From Boseongicola sp. SB0662_bin_57 (GTDB lineage: Bacteria > Pseudomonadota > Alphaproteobacteria > Rhodobacterales > Rhodobacteraceae), in assembly GCA_009839535.1 (NCBI GenBank), contig VXPN01000103.1:1-32967 (forward strand): DNA of 32,967 bases, written 5' to 3'. The translations under genes were made by a program, and so were the position numbers. Of this stretch, positions 15,623-24,983 are shown one piece after another. The notes under the pieces are model-generated. The model did no database searches, was not told where the DNA came from, and saw only the letters and a program-made list of their open reading frames with translations. Within the stretch, counting starts at the first letter, position 1. Each line of letters opens with the position of its first letter.

Positions 15623-16942
15623 ATGGATGTGGGCCCGCTTGAGGTAGCGTTCGTTACTTTGGGACTGCTGGCGCTCTACTTGACCTTGGGCGTCTGGGTC
15701 TTCGCTGCCGTCGGCCTCGTGGGGCTGACAACCCTGACGTTCATCCTGGACATGGATATCGACCGCATAGGAGCCATCATGCGTGGGGCGATGTGGCGGT
15801 CGGCCAGCACCTGGGAACTCTCGGCTGTTCCGATCTTCATCATGATGGGAGAGCTGATGTATCGCAGCGACTTTTCGGAGCGGCTCTTTCGCGGCCTGGC
15901 GCCATGGGTCTACAATGTTCCAGGAGGATTGCTTCACACGAACATTGCCGGATGCACGGTGTTTGCGGCCGTGAGCGGCTCGACGACGGCCACGACAGCC
16001 ACCGTCGGCAAGATAACGACGACGGCGCTGGCGGAAAGAAAATACGATCAGGGCCTCTCGATAGGGTCACTGGCTGGCGCCGGCAGCCTCGGGCTGATGA
16101 TCCCGCCGTCTATCTCGTTCATTATCTACGGCGTGCTGTCCGAAACCTCGATTGCCCGGCTCTTTGCTGCCGGGGTGTTCCCTGGCCTGCTGATCGCAGG
16201 ACTCTACTCCGGCTACATTGGCATGCGTGCGACAATGAACCCCGACCTCGCACCGCGCCACTCCGAGACATACACGGCATCTGACCGGCTGAGGGGCCTC
16301 ATCGATCTCCTGCCCGTGACCCTTCTCATTCTGCTTGTGCTGGGAAGCCTGTACAGCGGCATCGCGACTCCATCCGAAGCCGCGGCGGTTGGCTTTCTTG
16401 GTTCGTTCCTGCTGGTGACAGTGACCGGTCAAATGAGCTGGAAGCTGTTCATCGAGGCCGTGTCCGGGACAATTCGGATCACCACGATGGGCATCACGAT
16501 CCTTGTTGCCGCCAACTTCATGTCGTCGGCCATGGCATATCTGCACGTGCCCCAGGAAATCGCTCGGGTCATCGTCAGCCTTGGCTTGCCGGTGTATGCG
16601 CTCATGCTGCTTGTGGCAGTGTTCTACATAATCCTCGGACTGTTCCTGGATGGTCTCTCGATCATGGTCATGACGTTGCCGATCACGTTGCCCCTGATCG
16701 TGAGCGCGGGTTTTGATCCGGTCTGGTTCGGCGTCTTCATCGTCATCATGATCGAGCTCGGGCTCGTTACACCGCCGATCGGGTTCAACCTGTTCGTGCT
16801 TCAGGTCATGACAAAGCAGCCGATGGGATTCATCGCGCGTGCGGCGTTTCCGTTCTTCCTTCTGCTCTGTCTGGCGGCGGTCATAATCACGATCTTTCCA
16901 CAGATCGCGCTGTGGCTGCCGGACATCCTTTTCAACCGATAA
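15623..16942 (+). CDS. dctM: TRAP transporter large permease DctM
   Basis: Inner-membrane permease of 439 residues with about twelve hydrophobic segments, the sodium-coupled translocator of TRAP systems. Family motifs include FTAVSGST-like FAAVSGSTTATTATVG, the segment GSLGLMIPPSISFIIYG, TPSEAAAVG and the C-terminal GLVTPPIGFNLFVLQ. The ATG at 15623 directly abuts AGGAG, whereas GTG at 15629 sits six bases after it, so the true start may be two codons later. The DinB-fold gene follows 20 bases after the stop. Confidence 0.93.
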   Translation: MDVGPLEVAFVTLGLLALYLTLGVWVFAAVGLVGLTTLTFILDMDIDRIGAIMRGAMWRSASTWELSAVPIFIMMGELMYRSDFSERLFRGLAPWVYNVPGGLLHTNIAGCTVFAAVSGSTTATTATVGKITTTALAERKYDQGLSIGSLAGAGSLGLMIPPSISFIIYGVLSETSIARLFAAGVFPGLLIAGLYSGYIGMRATMNPDLAPRHSETYTASDRLRGLIDLLPVTLLILLVLGSLYSGIATPSEAAAVGFLGSFLLVTVTGQMSWKLFIEAVSGTIRITTMGITILVAANFMSSAMAYLHVPQEIARVIVSLGLPVYALMLLVAVFYIILGLFLDGLSIMVMTLPITLPLIVSAGFDPVWFGVFIVIMIELGLVTPPIGFNLFVLQVMTKQPMGFIARAAFPFFLLLCLAAVIITIFPQIALWLPDILFNR

Positions 16943-16962
16943 CCACCGAAAGGCAGGCTCTG

Positions 16963-17505
16963 ATGTTCACAACTTTTGAAAGGCTGGCTCGCTACAATGC
17001 ATGGGCCAACCGCCGGATGCACAGGACATGCGCGAGGTTGACGGTCCGCGCATTGATGCAGGATCGTTCCGCGTTTCACGGCTCCATCTACTTGACGCTC
17101 GAGCACATCCATGCCGCTGATCGCCTTTACAGGGACCGGCTTGAGAAGCGGCCAATCAGCCTGGAGTGGCCCATCCAGCAGTTCTTCAAGGACATTGCGG
17201 AGCTGTCCAAGGCCCAGTTCGAACTTGACCAGTGGTATGTCGAGCGCATGTCCCGGGTCACGCAGGAAGAGCTGGAAGCCGACTGGCCGTTCATGAGCGT
17301 GGACGACGACCCCGTCCTGGTCAACGAGACGCTGGGGACCTGCCTGAGCAACCTGTATCAGCACCAGGTTCATCATCGCGGACAGGTTCACAACATGCTT
17401 TCGCAAGTCGGCGTCTATCCGCCGCCGATGGATTACGTGCTCTTCGCCATGGAAGATCGTGGGGACGAGATTCCCGACCACCTGAAGAGCCGCTGGCAGA
17501 ACTGA
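16963..17505 (+). CDS. DinB-fold metalloprotein
   Basis: Cytoplasmic four-helix-bundle protein of 180 residues of the DinB/YfiT-like putative metalloenzyme family. The N-terminal helix YNAWANRRM and the metal triad are in place: His48 (LEHIHAADRLY), His134 and His138 (YQHQVHHRGQ). Family members bind zinc or nickel, and some are thiol-dependent transferases or isomerases (mycothiol, bacillithiol or glutathione linked), so a detoxifying or isomerising step is possible. AAAGGCAGG precedes the ATG at 16963. Its place between TRAP genes and dehydrogenase genes suggests a catalytic role in the pathway, not a DNA-damage role. Confidence 0.85.
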   Translation: MFTTFERLARYNAWANRRMHRTCARLTVRALMQDRSAFHGSIYLTLEHIHAADRLYRDRLEKRPISLEWPIQQFFKDIAELSKAQFELDQWYVERMSRVTQEELEADWPFMSVDDDPVLVNETLGTCLSNLYQHQVHHRGQVHNMLSQVGVYPPPMDYVLFAMEDRGDEIPDHLKSRWQN

Positions 17506-17632
17506 ACAAGGTCCAGGGCCTGATCCCGAAGGCAGGCCACGAAGCAGGCATGCGTCGAACTGAAATGGCAGCGGAAGTCGCGGCCCGGCGCGGCGGGCAG
17601 AACGGGAATTCGTGCAGGAGGATGACGAACTC

Positions 17633-18568
17633 ATGAAACCACCCGCGTTTGTTGATTGCTACGGTGACCTAGCCGATCATCTGACGCCGGAGATCCTGGC
17701 GCACTGTCCAGGCATCGAGGTGATTTACGGCGAACCCGCCAGCGAGGACGAACTGATCGCGCGCCTCGCCGGGCGTCGCCACGCGATTGTGTACATGGGA
17801 TACCTCTCCAAGCGCGTGCTTGAAGCCTGTCCTGAACTCAGGTCGGTCGCCTACCTGTCGACAGGGTTGGCAACGCACGCGGACCTGCACGATGCAGACA
17901 GGCTTGGCGTGCGCATTGAAGGCGTGAGGAACTACGGTGATCGGGCGGTTGCCGAACACGCCATCACGCTGGCCCTCAGTTCGCTTAAGCGAATTGCCGA
18001 AGCCGACCGTCTCGTCCGGCAGGGCGGCTGGCAACTGTTGCGATCCGAAGAAATCGCGGGAGCGACATTCGGGATCGTGGGATTCGGCGGGACAGGTCGC
18101 GAAACGGCACGGATTGCCAAGGCGCTGGGCGCGGAGGTGATCGGGTGGTCGCGTTCCGGCGATCCCGGCGGGTGTGGCGCCACGCCGGTCGCCTTTGACG
18201 AAGTCCTGGAAAGGTCCGACATTCTCTCGCTGCACCTGGCACTGACGCCGGGCACCGCAGGCATAATTGGTCGGGATGCTTGCCAGCGATTGAAGCAGGG
18301 CGTCATTCTCGTCAATACCGCGCGCGGCGAACTCGTCGACCGGCAGGCGATGCTGGACGCTCTCGCGGCAGGGAGGATCGGGCACGTTGCCCTCGACGTC
18401 TTCCATCGGGAACCTCTTTCCCCGGATGACCCCTTGATCGGATGCGACAGGGTAACGCTGACCCCGCACTCCGGTTGGTACACCGGGCGCTCCGTCGACA
18501 ACCTCCTTGTCGCGGGCCTGAGAGTCCTTCGGCGACACATCGAGCAATCGAGCGTTGCCGATGGCTGA
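17633..18568 (+). CDS. D-isomer-specific 2-hydroxyacid dehydrogenase
   Basis: NAD(P)-dependent oxidoreductase of 311 residues that interconverts a 2-keto acid and its D-2-hydroxy acid. The Rossmann motif GFGGTG starts at Gly150 (numbering from ATG 17633). The catalytic triad is complete: Arg231 in NTARGELVD, Glu260 in DVFHREP and His279 in TPHSGW. AGGAGG lies 11 bases before the ATG at 17633; a GTG at 17612 is in frame but has no site of its own. The 127-base gap after the DinB gene is the first sizeable one in the operon. The stop overlaps the start of the MmgE/PrpD gene by eight bases. The substrate is not evident. Confidence 0.9.
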   Translation: MKPPAFVDCYGDLADHLTPEILAHCPGIEVIYGEPASEDELIARLAGRRHAIVYMGYLSKRVLEACPELRSVAYLSTGLATHADLHDADRLGVRIEGVRNYGDRAVAEHAITLALSSLKRIAEADRLVRQGGWQLLRSEEIAGATFGIVGFGGTGRETARIAKALGAEVIGWSRSGDPGGCGATPVAFDEVLERSDILSLHLALTPGTAGIIGRDACQRLKQGVILVNTARGELVDRQAMLDALAAGRIGHVALDVFHREPLSPDDPLIGCDRVTLTPHSGWYTGRSVDNLLVAGLRVLRRHIEQSSVADG

Positions 18569-19925
18569 AGCGACGGCAATCGAGACGCTTGCCAGGCATC
18601 TGGTCTCGGCAACGCGATCAGACATCCCCGATGACGTCTACGAGCGCGCAAAGGACTGCGTGGTTGATGTCATGGGCGCTGCGGCAGCCGGAGCGAACTC
18701 TTCGCCCGCGCGGGCAACGAATGCGGGGCTGACGGAACTCGTCGGTCCCGGCAGATCGTCGGTATGGTTCAGCGACGCCCAGGGTGGTGCAGCCGCTGCA
18801 GCGGCGGCGAACGCGATGGCGGCCACCGCACTTGATGTGGACGACGGGCATCGCAAGGCCGCCGGCCACCCAGGGGCGGCCGTCGTCAGCGCCGCGATTG
18901 CAGCTGCAGAAGAGAGCAATGCAAGCGTCGAGGAGTTCCTGTGCGCCGTGGTTCTCGGTTACGAGGCCTCGGTTGCGGCTGCCCTGGCGCGCCTTCCGGA
19001 GCACCACGGTTCAACAGTCAGCGGAAGATGGAGCGGGGTTGGCGCCGCCGTGGCCGCCGCGCGCCTGCGGGGGGTGACCAGCGACGTCATGGCCAATGCG
19101 ATCCTGGTTGCCGAGCAACACGCGCCCCGCCTGACATCGGCGCAATTGCACGGTTTCGCGGGATCAGACGTCAAGGAAGGCATATCATGGTCAGTGCTGA
19201 CAGGCATCGCGGCGGCCGGATTGGCGGCGCACGGCTTCAAGGGCTACCCCGGCACTTTCGAGGGCATGCTCTACGACGCTGAGCTTCTGGTTGGCGATCT
19301 GGGGAAATTCCAGGCCATTGGCGGCTTGTTTTTCAAGCCGTACGCGTGCTGCCGCTGGATTCACGCAGCGATGGACTGCCTGCATGACATTGTCCAGTCA
19401 TGGCAATTGAAGCCGGAGGACATAAGTCGCATCGAGGTGCGAACATTCAAGAATGCGGTTCGGCTGGCAAACGCGGTGGAGCCGAAATCCGGGCTTGAGG
19501 CCCAGTTCTCGATTCCGTTTTGCCTTGGTGCCATGGCGGTTCGTGGACCCGAGGCGCTCTGTCCTCTCGACCGGGACCTGCTTTCGGATTCGCGGATCAC
19601 TGACGTGGCACGCCGGACCCACATTGCCGAGGATCCAGGCATCGAAAGGTTGTTTCCAGCATGCACCGCGGCAATCGTGCGTGTGGAACTGCCGGATGCC
19701 AGTTCCTTCGAGAGACGTGCGGACACGCCTCTTGGGGATCCGACAAATCCCATGGACCGTGTTCAGCTCGTGCGCAAGTTCAAGCGGCTCATCGCCGAAG
19801 TCGCCGGATCGTGCGATGTTCCTTGGTTTCCCGAGGCCCTCTTTTCGGCCCCGCCGGAAAGCCGTTTGTCAGGGCTGACTTCGATGATTCGATGCCCACA
19901 GCCAGCCAGCGCCAGGCTCCAATGA
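18561..19925 (+). CDS. MmgE/PrpD family protein
   Basis: Protein of 454 residues of the MmgE/PrpD family, which includes 2-methylcitrate dehydratase, immunoresponsive gene 1/cis-aconitate decarboxylase, and many members of unknown reaction in catabolic clusters. Typical segments: an N-terminal helix with ERAKDCVVDVMGAAAAG, the Ala-rich helix AANAMAATALDVDDGHRKAAGHPGAAVV that carries the conserved D-D-x-H and G-H-P, and GGLFFKPYACCRWIHAAMDC near 255-275, the K-P-Y-x-x-C-R-x-x-H motif. These are the dehydratase/decarboxylase active-site regions. The gene overlaps the dehydrogenase gene, so both probably act on the same carbon skeleton. Confidence 0.88.
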   Translation: MAEATAIETLARHLVSATRSDIPDDVYERAKDCVVDVMGAAAAGANSSPARATNAGLTELVGPGRSSVWFSDAQGGAAAAAAANAMAATALDVDDGHRKAAGHPGAAVVSAAIAAAEESNASVEEFLCAVVLGYEASVAAALARLPEHHGSTVSGRWSGVGAAVAAARLRGVTSDVMANAILVAEQHAPRLTSAQLHGFAGSDVKEGISWSVLTGIAAAGLAAHGFKGYPGTFEGMLYDAELLVGDLGKFQAIGGLFFKPYACCRWIHAAMDCLHDIVQSWQLKPEDISRIEVRTFKNAVRLANAVEPKSGLEAQFSIPFCLGAMAVRGPEALCPLDRDLLSDSRITDVARRTHIAEDPGIERLFPACTAAIVRVELPDASSFERRADTPLGDPTNPMDRVQLVRKFKRLIAEVAGSCDVPWFPEALFSAPPESRLSGLTSMIRCPQPASARLQ

Positions 19926-20307
19926 CGGACAGTGATGTGGATCAAGGCCTCCGGATTTCCGACGCTCTTGTTTCACGGCGCCAAATGGCCGGAGACAAGG
20001 AATGGCAAAGCAAGACGTCCATGCCGCCGCCGTTGGTTCGCCAGATCTGTGAATCGTGACATCAGGCAAGGAGATTGCGCATGCATGCCAGGTGCATCCA
20101 GGATTCGTGATTGCCTTCAAGCGGGTCTAGCCGAAAGTTTCTCGCCTTGTCGCAAGGCGTCAGGGGATTGGCGCAAGGTATCAAGATTCCGTGCGCGATT
20201 GATTCCATAACTTGCGGAGCCGGACTTAACGATCCGCAGGAACAGGGCAAGTTGCAGCATGAGCTCGATCAGCAAAGCAAGACCTTCAGGCACTCGGTGA
20301 CTGGACC
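19926..20307. other. intergenic stretch with one tiny frame
   Basis: The stretch between the PrpD-like gene and the flavoprotein genes. A 45-codon frame beginning with an ATGA overlap at 19922 (MTDSDVDQGLRISDALVSRR) runs to 20059; it matches nothing I know and could be a leftover of a deleted gene. No obvious promoter pair or hairpin stands out, but a second promoter for the flavoprotein-hydantoinase genes could lie here. Confidence 0.35.
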
Positions 20308-21555
20308 ATGCGGGAAGAGACGATTGTCATTGGTGCGGGTCAGGCAGGATTGTGCGCAAGCTATTTCCTGACGCAGTTCGGAGTCCCCCACACGGTGTTC
20401 GAGGCAGGACGTGTCGGAGAATCCTGGCTTTCCCGGCGTTGGGACAGTTTCTGCCTGGTCACGCCCAATTGGACCGTGCAGCTTCCAGGCGTCGAGCTTG
20501 AGAGTTTCGATGCCGACGCCTTCATGTCGGGGGACGACTTCGTGGGTGTTCTCCGGCAGTTTGCCGAATCGTTCAATGCGCCAGTTCAAACAGGTTCACT
20601 GGTTTCGTCGGTGACGCGTCGCGGCGCTTCGGGATTCGAAGTGGTGACGAACGGGGAAACTCGTTGCGCATCAAACGTCATAGTGTGCTGCGGAGGGTAT
20701 CAGTTCATCCGCAAGCCGCAATTCGCCCGGCAACTGCCCGCCAGCGTCGAGCAAGTCGATGTCTCCACCTACCGAAGTCCAGGCGATCTCCCAGACGGAT
20801 CGGTTCTGGTGGTAGGCTCTGGACAGTCCGGGACCCAGATCGCGGAAGAGCTCAGTGAATCGGGACGTGATGTCTATTTGTGCGTCGGCAAGGCTGGGCG
20901 AATCCCGCGAAGGTACCGAGGGCGGGACTTGAGCCATTGGCAACTGGAAATGGGGATAGTTGACCGCACGGTTGATCAGCTGGACTCTCCTGCCGACCGG
21001 TTTCGTGGCGATCCACATGTAAGTGGCAGACGCGGTGGGCACACCTTGAATCTCCACCAGCTTGCTCGCGACGGCGTTCAGTTGCTTGGGTCGCTTTCGG
21101 CGGTGGACGGCCCGAAGATCAGCTTCACGGACAATCTTGCCGAAAACATGAAGGCGGCCGACGACTTCTCTGACACCTTCTGCCGGATGGTCGACGACTA
21201 CATCGAGGAGAAATGCATAGACGCGCCTCTTCCCGACGACGAGAATTCGGATTTCGGAGGCGGGACGGGTCCATGTCCGTCTTCGCCAGGTGATCTCGAC
21301 CTGGGGAGCTGCAACATCCGCACGGTGGTATGGGCCACCGGGTTCGGGTTCGATTTCTCTTGGGTGCGTTTTCCGGTTTTCGATGAGTTTGGCTACCCGA
21401 AAACCAAGAGAGGCGTAACCGAAGTCGAGGGTCTCTATTTCCTGGGGCTGAACTGGCTGCACACGCGCAAGTCCGGGACCATACTGGGTGCTGGAGACGA
21501 TGCGAAGCACGTCGTCGATCACTTGCGTCAAACGCGAACCGTGCCGGTCAGATGA
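20308..21555 (+). CDS. flavin monooxygenase-like FAD/NAD(P)H oxidoreductase
   Basis: Protein of 415 residues with two dinucleotide folds: the FAD site GAGQAG at residues 9-14 and the NADPH site GSGQSG at 170-175. The signatures RRWDSFCLVTPNWTVQLPG, RSPGDLPDGSVLVVGSGQSG and VVWATGFGFDF match a group of flavin-dependent oxidoreductases related to FMO/Baeyer-Villiger enzymes and often labelled MSMEG_0569-like. Such enzymes N- or C-hydroxylate small substrates using O2 and NADPH. The stop overlaps the start of the next flavoprotein gene (ATGA), so both are probably made together. The ribosome binding site is weak. Confidence 0.85.
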   Translation: MREETIVIGAGQAGLCASYFLTQFGVPHTVFEAGRVGESWLSRRWDSFCLVTPNWTVQLPGVELESFDADAFMSGDDFVGVLRQFAESFNAPVQTGSLVSSVTRRGASGFEVVTNGETRCASNVIVCCGGYQFIRKPQFARQLPASVEQVDVSTYRSPGDLPDGSVLVVGSGQSGTQIAEELSESGRDVYLCVGKAGRIPRRYRGRDLSHWQLEMGIVDRTVDQLDSPADRFRGDPHVSGRRGGHTLNLHQLARDGVQLLGSLSAVDGPKISFTDNLAENMKAADDFSDTFCRMVDDYIEEKCIDAPLPDDENSDFGGGTGPCPSSPGDLDLGSCNIRTVVWATGFGFDFSWVRFPVFDEFGYPKTKRGVTEVEGLYFLGLNWLHTRKSGTILGAGDDAKHVVDHLRQTRTVPVR

Positions 21556-22898
21556 TGGGTGTGTCGGTGACCAAGGCACTCGACGCCCAGCCTGGGAGCC
21601 TTCCTCGCCGGTTTGAGGGGACTGACCAGCCATGGTGGTGGGAATGGGCGCCGCGCGACAAGCGACCTCCAGGCGCCTTGCCGAAGTCAGCCGATGCGGT
21701 GGTTGTCGGCTCGGGCTACGCCGGTCTGTCAGCGGCACTTACGCTGGCCCGGGCGGGGCGAGAGGTAATCGTGCTCGATGCAGGCTTCCCGGGACATGGC
21801 GCGTCCAGCCGGTCGGGCGGCATGATCGGGAGCGGGCACGTTGTTCCGTTCGAACGGCTCAGTCGTCTCTACGGCGATCAGCAGGCCTCGGCAATCCTGC
21901 GGGAAGGGCTGAATTCCTTTGCCTTCACGAAGAACCTGATCGAGTCAGAGAGCATCGAATGTCACTTCCGTCAGGTCGGGCGGTTGCGTGCTGCATGGCG
22001 ACCGCAGGATTTCGACATGATCCGGCGCGATGTCGACCTGGTCACGAAATTGCTCGACTACGATGTCACGGTGCTCGGAAAGGCAGAACTGGCCGAAGAA
22101 CTGGGCACGGACCGCTACGCAGGCGCCTGTGTCTACAACCGCCACGGCGGGCTGCATCCCGCGATGTTCCATTCCGGCCTCCTGGACGTCGTGGTTGAGG
22201 CCGGCGCCAGGGTGTTCGGAGACAGCAAGGTCGTAGCCATTGACGACGCGCGTCACCGCAAGATCGTTCGAACCGAACGTGGCCAGGTGGCGACGTCAAA
22301 CGTGATTGTCGCGACCAACGGCTATACTTTCCCGGAGCTTCGGCCGTTTGCGCAGCGACTCATTCGGGTTCACGCCTACATGATTGCCACGGAAGTCATC
22401 GGACAGGAACGTACCAGGCAGATAATTCGCAGGGATCGGATGGTCGTCGAAACGCGTTGGCGCCACTGCTACTATCGAAGGTCGCCCGACGGAGAGCGCA
22501 TCCTGTTCGGCGCCCGCGTATCGCTGGGCGCCGTCAGTCTGGACAGGGCAGCCAAGGTCATCAGGAAATTGATGGCCGAGCTGTATCCCGAGCTGAAAGA
22601 TGTCGGCGTGACCCACTGCTGGACGGGACAACTGGGGTTTGCCCGCGATTTCCTGCCGCACATCGGAGAGATTAATGGCGTTCACCACGCCTTGGCCTGC
22701 AACGGTTCTGGCGTTGCGATGCAGCCATACACCGGCCACAAGGCAGCGCTGAAAGTGCTGGGCTCTCCGGAAGGCAAGACAGCTTTTGACAGCCAGGAGT
22801 TCCGACCGATCCATCCGTTTTACGGGGGGCGTCCTTGGTTCCGCCCATTCCTGTCCGCCTACTACCGGATGAAGGACTTCAAGGAGGGATCGAGCTGA
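21552..22898 (+). CDS. DAO-type FAD-dependent amine/amino-acid oxidoreductase
   Basis: Protein of 448 residues of the DAO superfamily, nearest in look to gamma-glutamylputrescine/sarcosine-type oxidases. The FAD site is GSGYAG at 53-58 with the ribose-binding Asp76 (VLDA), followed by the typical GASSRSGGMIGSG (83-95). Later segments include CYYRRSPDGERILFG and CWTGQLGFARDFLPHIG near the C-terminus, where family members contact flavin and substrate, then ACNGSGVAMQPYTG. It would oxidise a C-N bond, for example demethylating a secondary amine such as sarcosine. It overlaps the previous gene by four bases, and HyuA follows after 33 bases. Confidence 0.87.
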   Translation: MMGVSVTKALDAQPGSLPRRFEGTDQPWWWEWAPRDKRPPGALPKSADAVVVGSGYAGLSAALTLARAGREVIVLDAGFPGHGASSRSGGMIGSGHVVPFERLSRLYGDQQASAILREGLNSFAFTKNLIESESIECHFRQVGRLRAAWRPQDFDMIRRDVDLVTKLLDYDVTVLGKAELAEELGTDRYAGACVYNRHGGLHPAMFHSGLLDVVVEAGARVFGDSKVVAIDDARHRKIVRTERGQVATSNVIVATNGYTFPELRPFAQRLIRVHAYMIATEVIGQERTRQIIRRDRMVVETRWRHCYYRRSPDGERILFGARVSLGAVSLDRAAKVIRKLMAELYPELKDVGVTHCWTGQLGFARDFLPHIGEINGVHHALACNGSGVAMQPYTGHKAALKVLGSPEGKTAFDSQEFRPIHPFYGGRPWFRPFLSAYYRMKDFKEGSS

Positions 22899-22931
22899 TG
22901 ACAACCCACGGAACCGGAGTGCGCTAGACCG

Positions 22932-24983
22932 ATGGCCTGGACGGTAGGCGTTGATGTTGGCGGGACTTTCACCGACTTTTTCGCATTCGACGAAGTGCAC
23001 GGAAAGACGGTTGTTCACAAGACACTGTCAACGCCGGAAAACCCGGCTGAAGCCGTAACGGAGGGCCTCAGCGAACTTTGCGATGCCGAAGGGATCGACC
23101 TGGAGGAAATTGAGCGCTTTTCCCACGGAACGACTGTTGGAACGAACACGCTGATCCAAAGGAAGGGAGCTCGCGTTGCTGTCGTCACAACGCGTGGATT
23201 TCGCGACCTGCTCGAAATCGGTCGCCAGGTTCGCCCAAGGATCTTCAGTCTCCAGGAGGACTATCCGCCGCCGCTTGCATCCAGAAGGAACTGCTTCGAA
23301 GTCACCGAACGCATAGGCCCGGACGGAGAGATCATCGACCCTCTCAGCGAGGCAGAGATCGCCCACGCCATCGAGAGTGTCCTCTTGAGCGACGCGACGT
23401 CATGCGCGATTTGCCTGCTGTTTTCGTACGAATCCGATGCTCACGAAAAGGCGCTCGCCGAAGCGCTCAAGAACGAAATCCCTGGACTCTACGTCTCCTT
23501 GTCGTCCGAAATATATCCGGAGATACGGGAGTACGAACGTTTCTCGACTGCCGTGCTGAATGCCTATCTTCAGCCAGTCCTTGACCGGTACATGGCCCTG
23601 CTGGAAGAGACGCTCAGCAGCAGGATCCCGGGAGCGGTCATAGGCATCAATCAGTCCAATGGCGGCCTGACATCCATTCAACAGGCGCGAAACCATCCGA
23701 TCAAGACGGCACTCTCGGGCCCGGCAGCCGGAGTCATGGGTGCGCTCGACACCGCGACCCGGTCCGGTTTCGGCGACGTGCTTACGCTGGACATGGGCGG
23801 CACAAGCGCGGATGTAGGCCTCATTCGGAACGGAGAGGCGAACGTGAGCACCAGCCGGGATGTCGCCGGCTTTCCTGTTCGTCTGCCGATGATTGACATT
23901 CACACGGTTGGAGCCGGCGGCGGTTCCGTGGCCTGGTTTGACCGAGACGGCCTTTTGAAGGTCGGCCCAATCAGCGCTGGCGCAGACCCCGGTCCCGTTT
24001 GCTACGGCCGAGGGGGAACCCAGCCAACCGTCTCCGATGCAAACGCGGTCGTCGGCAGGCTGGATCCGTCGGGCCTGTTGGACGGCACCATGCCGCTTGA
24101 CGTCGAAGCCGCACGCGCCGCAATCCAGCCGGTCGCGGAACGCATTGGATTTACTGTCGAAGCCGCCGCAATTGGCATCATTGACATTGTTGTCGCGAAC
24201 ATGGCTCGCGCTGTGCGCATGATTTCCGTGGAGCGAGGATACGATCCAAGGGACATGGCGCTCATGTCGTTTGGCGGTGCAGGCGGGCTCCACGCGGTAG
24301 AAGTGGCGCGTTCACTTGGCGTGCGAAGGGTCATTGTCCCGGAGTCTCCCGGAATTCTCTGCGCCAAGGGACTGGTCGTCGCCGACAGGAAGCAAGACCT
24401 TGTACGGTCTGCGCGCATTCTGGTCGATGAAGGGTATCAAGACCAGGTCTACCCGGCACTCGCGAAACTCGAGCACGAGCTGCTGAGCTGGTACGACAGC
24501 GAGAGGATCGCGGAGTCCGAGCGCGAACAGCAAGTCACTTTGGACATGCGGTACGTAGGACAGAACCACGAACTGCGTGTTCACCAGCCTGGCTCAACTG
24601 TCCGTTCCTTGCCGCAAAGCGATGTGCTCAAGTCGATGTTCTTCAGTGAGCACCAGCGAAGCTATGGATATCACAATGACGGCGATGAAATCGAAATCGT
24701 CAACGTTCGGCTGACTGGAATCGGACGTCGTCGAATCGAGTTCTCTGGCGACGAGCTGAAGAAGGAACTCTGGGAACCCGAACCGGTTTCGCGGCAACTG
24801 GTTTGGTTTTCTGGCAATGGTCCGGAAGAAACAGACGTCTACCTGCGGGCGGAGCTGGCTCCGGGTCAGGGAATCTGTGGCCCAGCGATCATCAGGCAGC
24901 TTGACTCAACAACTGTACTGGCGCCAGGCGATCGGGCGTCGGTTGATCGGCACTTGAACTTGGATGTCGAGGTGCGCGGATGA
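22932..24983 (+). CDS. hyuA: HyuA: hydantoinase/oxoprolinase A subunit
   Basis: ATP-binding subunit of 683 residues of the ATP-dependent hydantoinase/5-oxoprolinase/acetone carboxylase family. The nucleotide-binding pieces of the ASKHA fold are present: DVGGTFTD at 8-15, SHGTTVGTN at 64-72, SGPAAGVMGALD at 262-273, DMGGTSADVG at 287-296 and SFGGAGGLHA at 446-455. In N-methylhydantoinase the A and B subunits open a cyclic imide/lactam with ATP; related enzymes open 5-oxoproline or carboxylate acetone. The stop overlaps the HyuB start by four bases. The substrate of this pair is not determined by sequence. Confidence 0.93.
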   Translation: MAWTVGVDVGGTFTDFFAFDEVHGKTVVHKTLSTPENPAEAVTEGLSELCDAEGIDLEEIERFSHGTTVGTNTLIQRKGARVAVVTTRGFRDLLEIGRQVRPRIFSLQEDYPPPLASRRNCFEVTERIGPDGEIIDPLSEAEIAHAIESVLLSDATSCAICLLFSYESDAHEKALAEALKNEIPGLYVSLSSEIYPEIREYERFSTAVLNAYLQPVLDRYMALLEETLSSRIPGAVIGINQSNGGLTSIQQARNHPIKTALSGPAAGVMGALDTATRSGFGDVLTLDMGGTSADVGLIRNGEANVSTSRDVAGFPVRLPMIDIHTVGAGGGSVAWFDRDGLLKVGPISAGADPGPVCYGRGGTQPTVSDANAVVGRLDPSGLLDGTMPLDVEAARAAIQPVAERIGFTVEAAAIGIIDIVVANMARAVRMISVERGYDPRDMALMSFGGAGGLHAVEVARSLGVRRVIVPESPGILCAKGLVVADRKQDLVRSARILVDEGYQDQVYPALAKLEHELLSWYDSERIAESEREQQVTLDMRYVGQNHELRVHQPGSTVRSLPQSDVLKSMFFSEHQRSYGYHNDGDEIEIVNVRLTGIGRRRIEFSGDELKKELWEPEPVSRQLVWFSGNGPEETDVYLRAELAPGQGICGPAIIRQLDSTTVLAPGDRASVDRHLNLDVEVRG

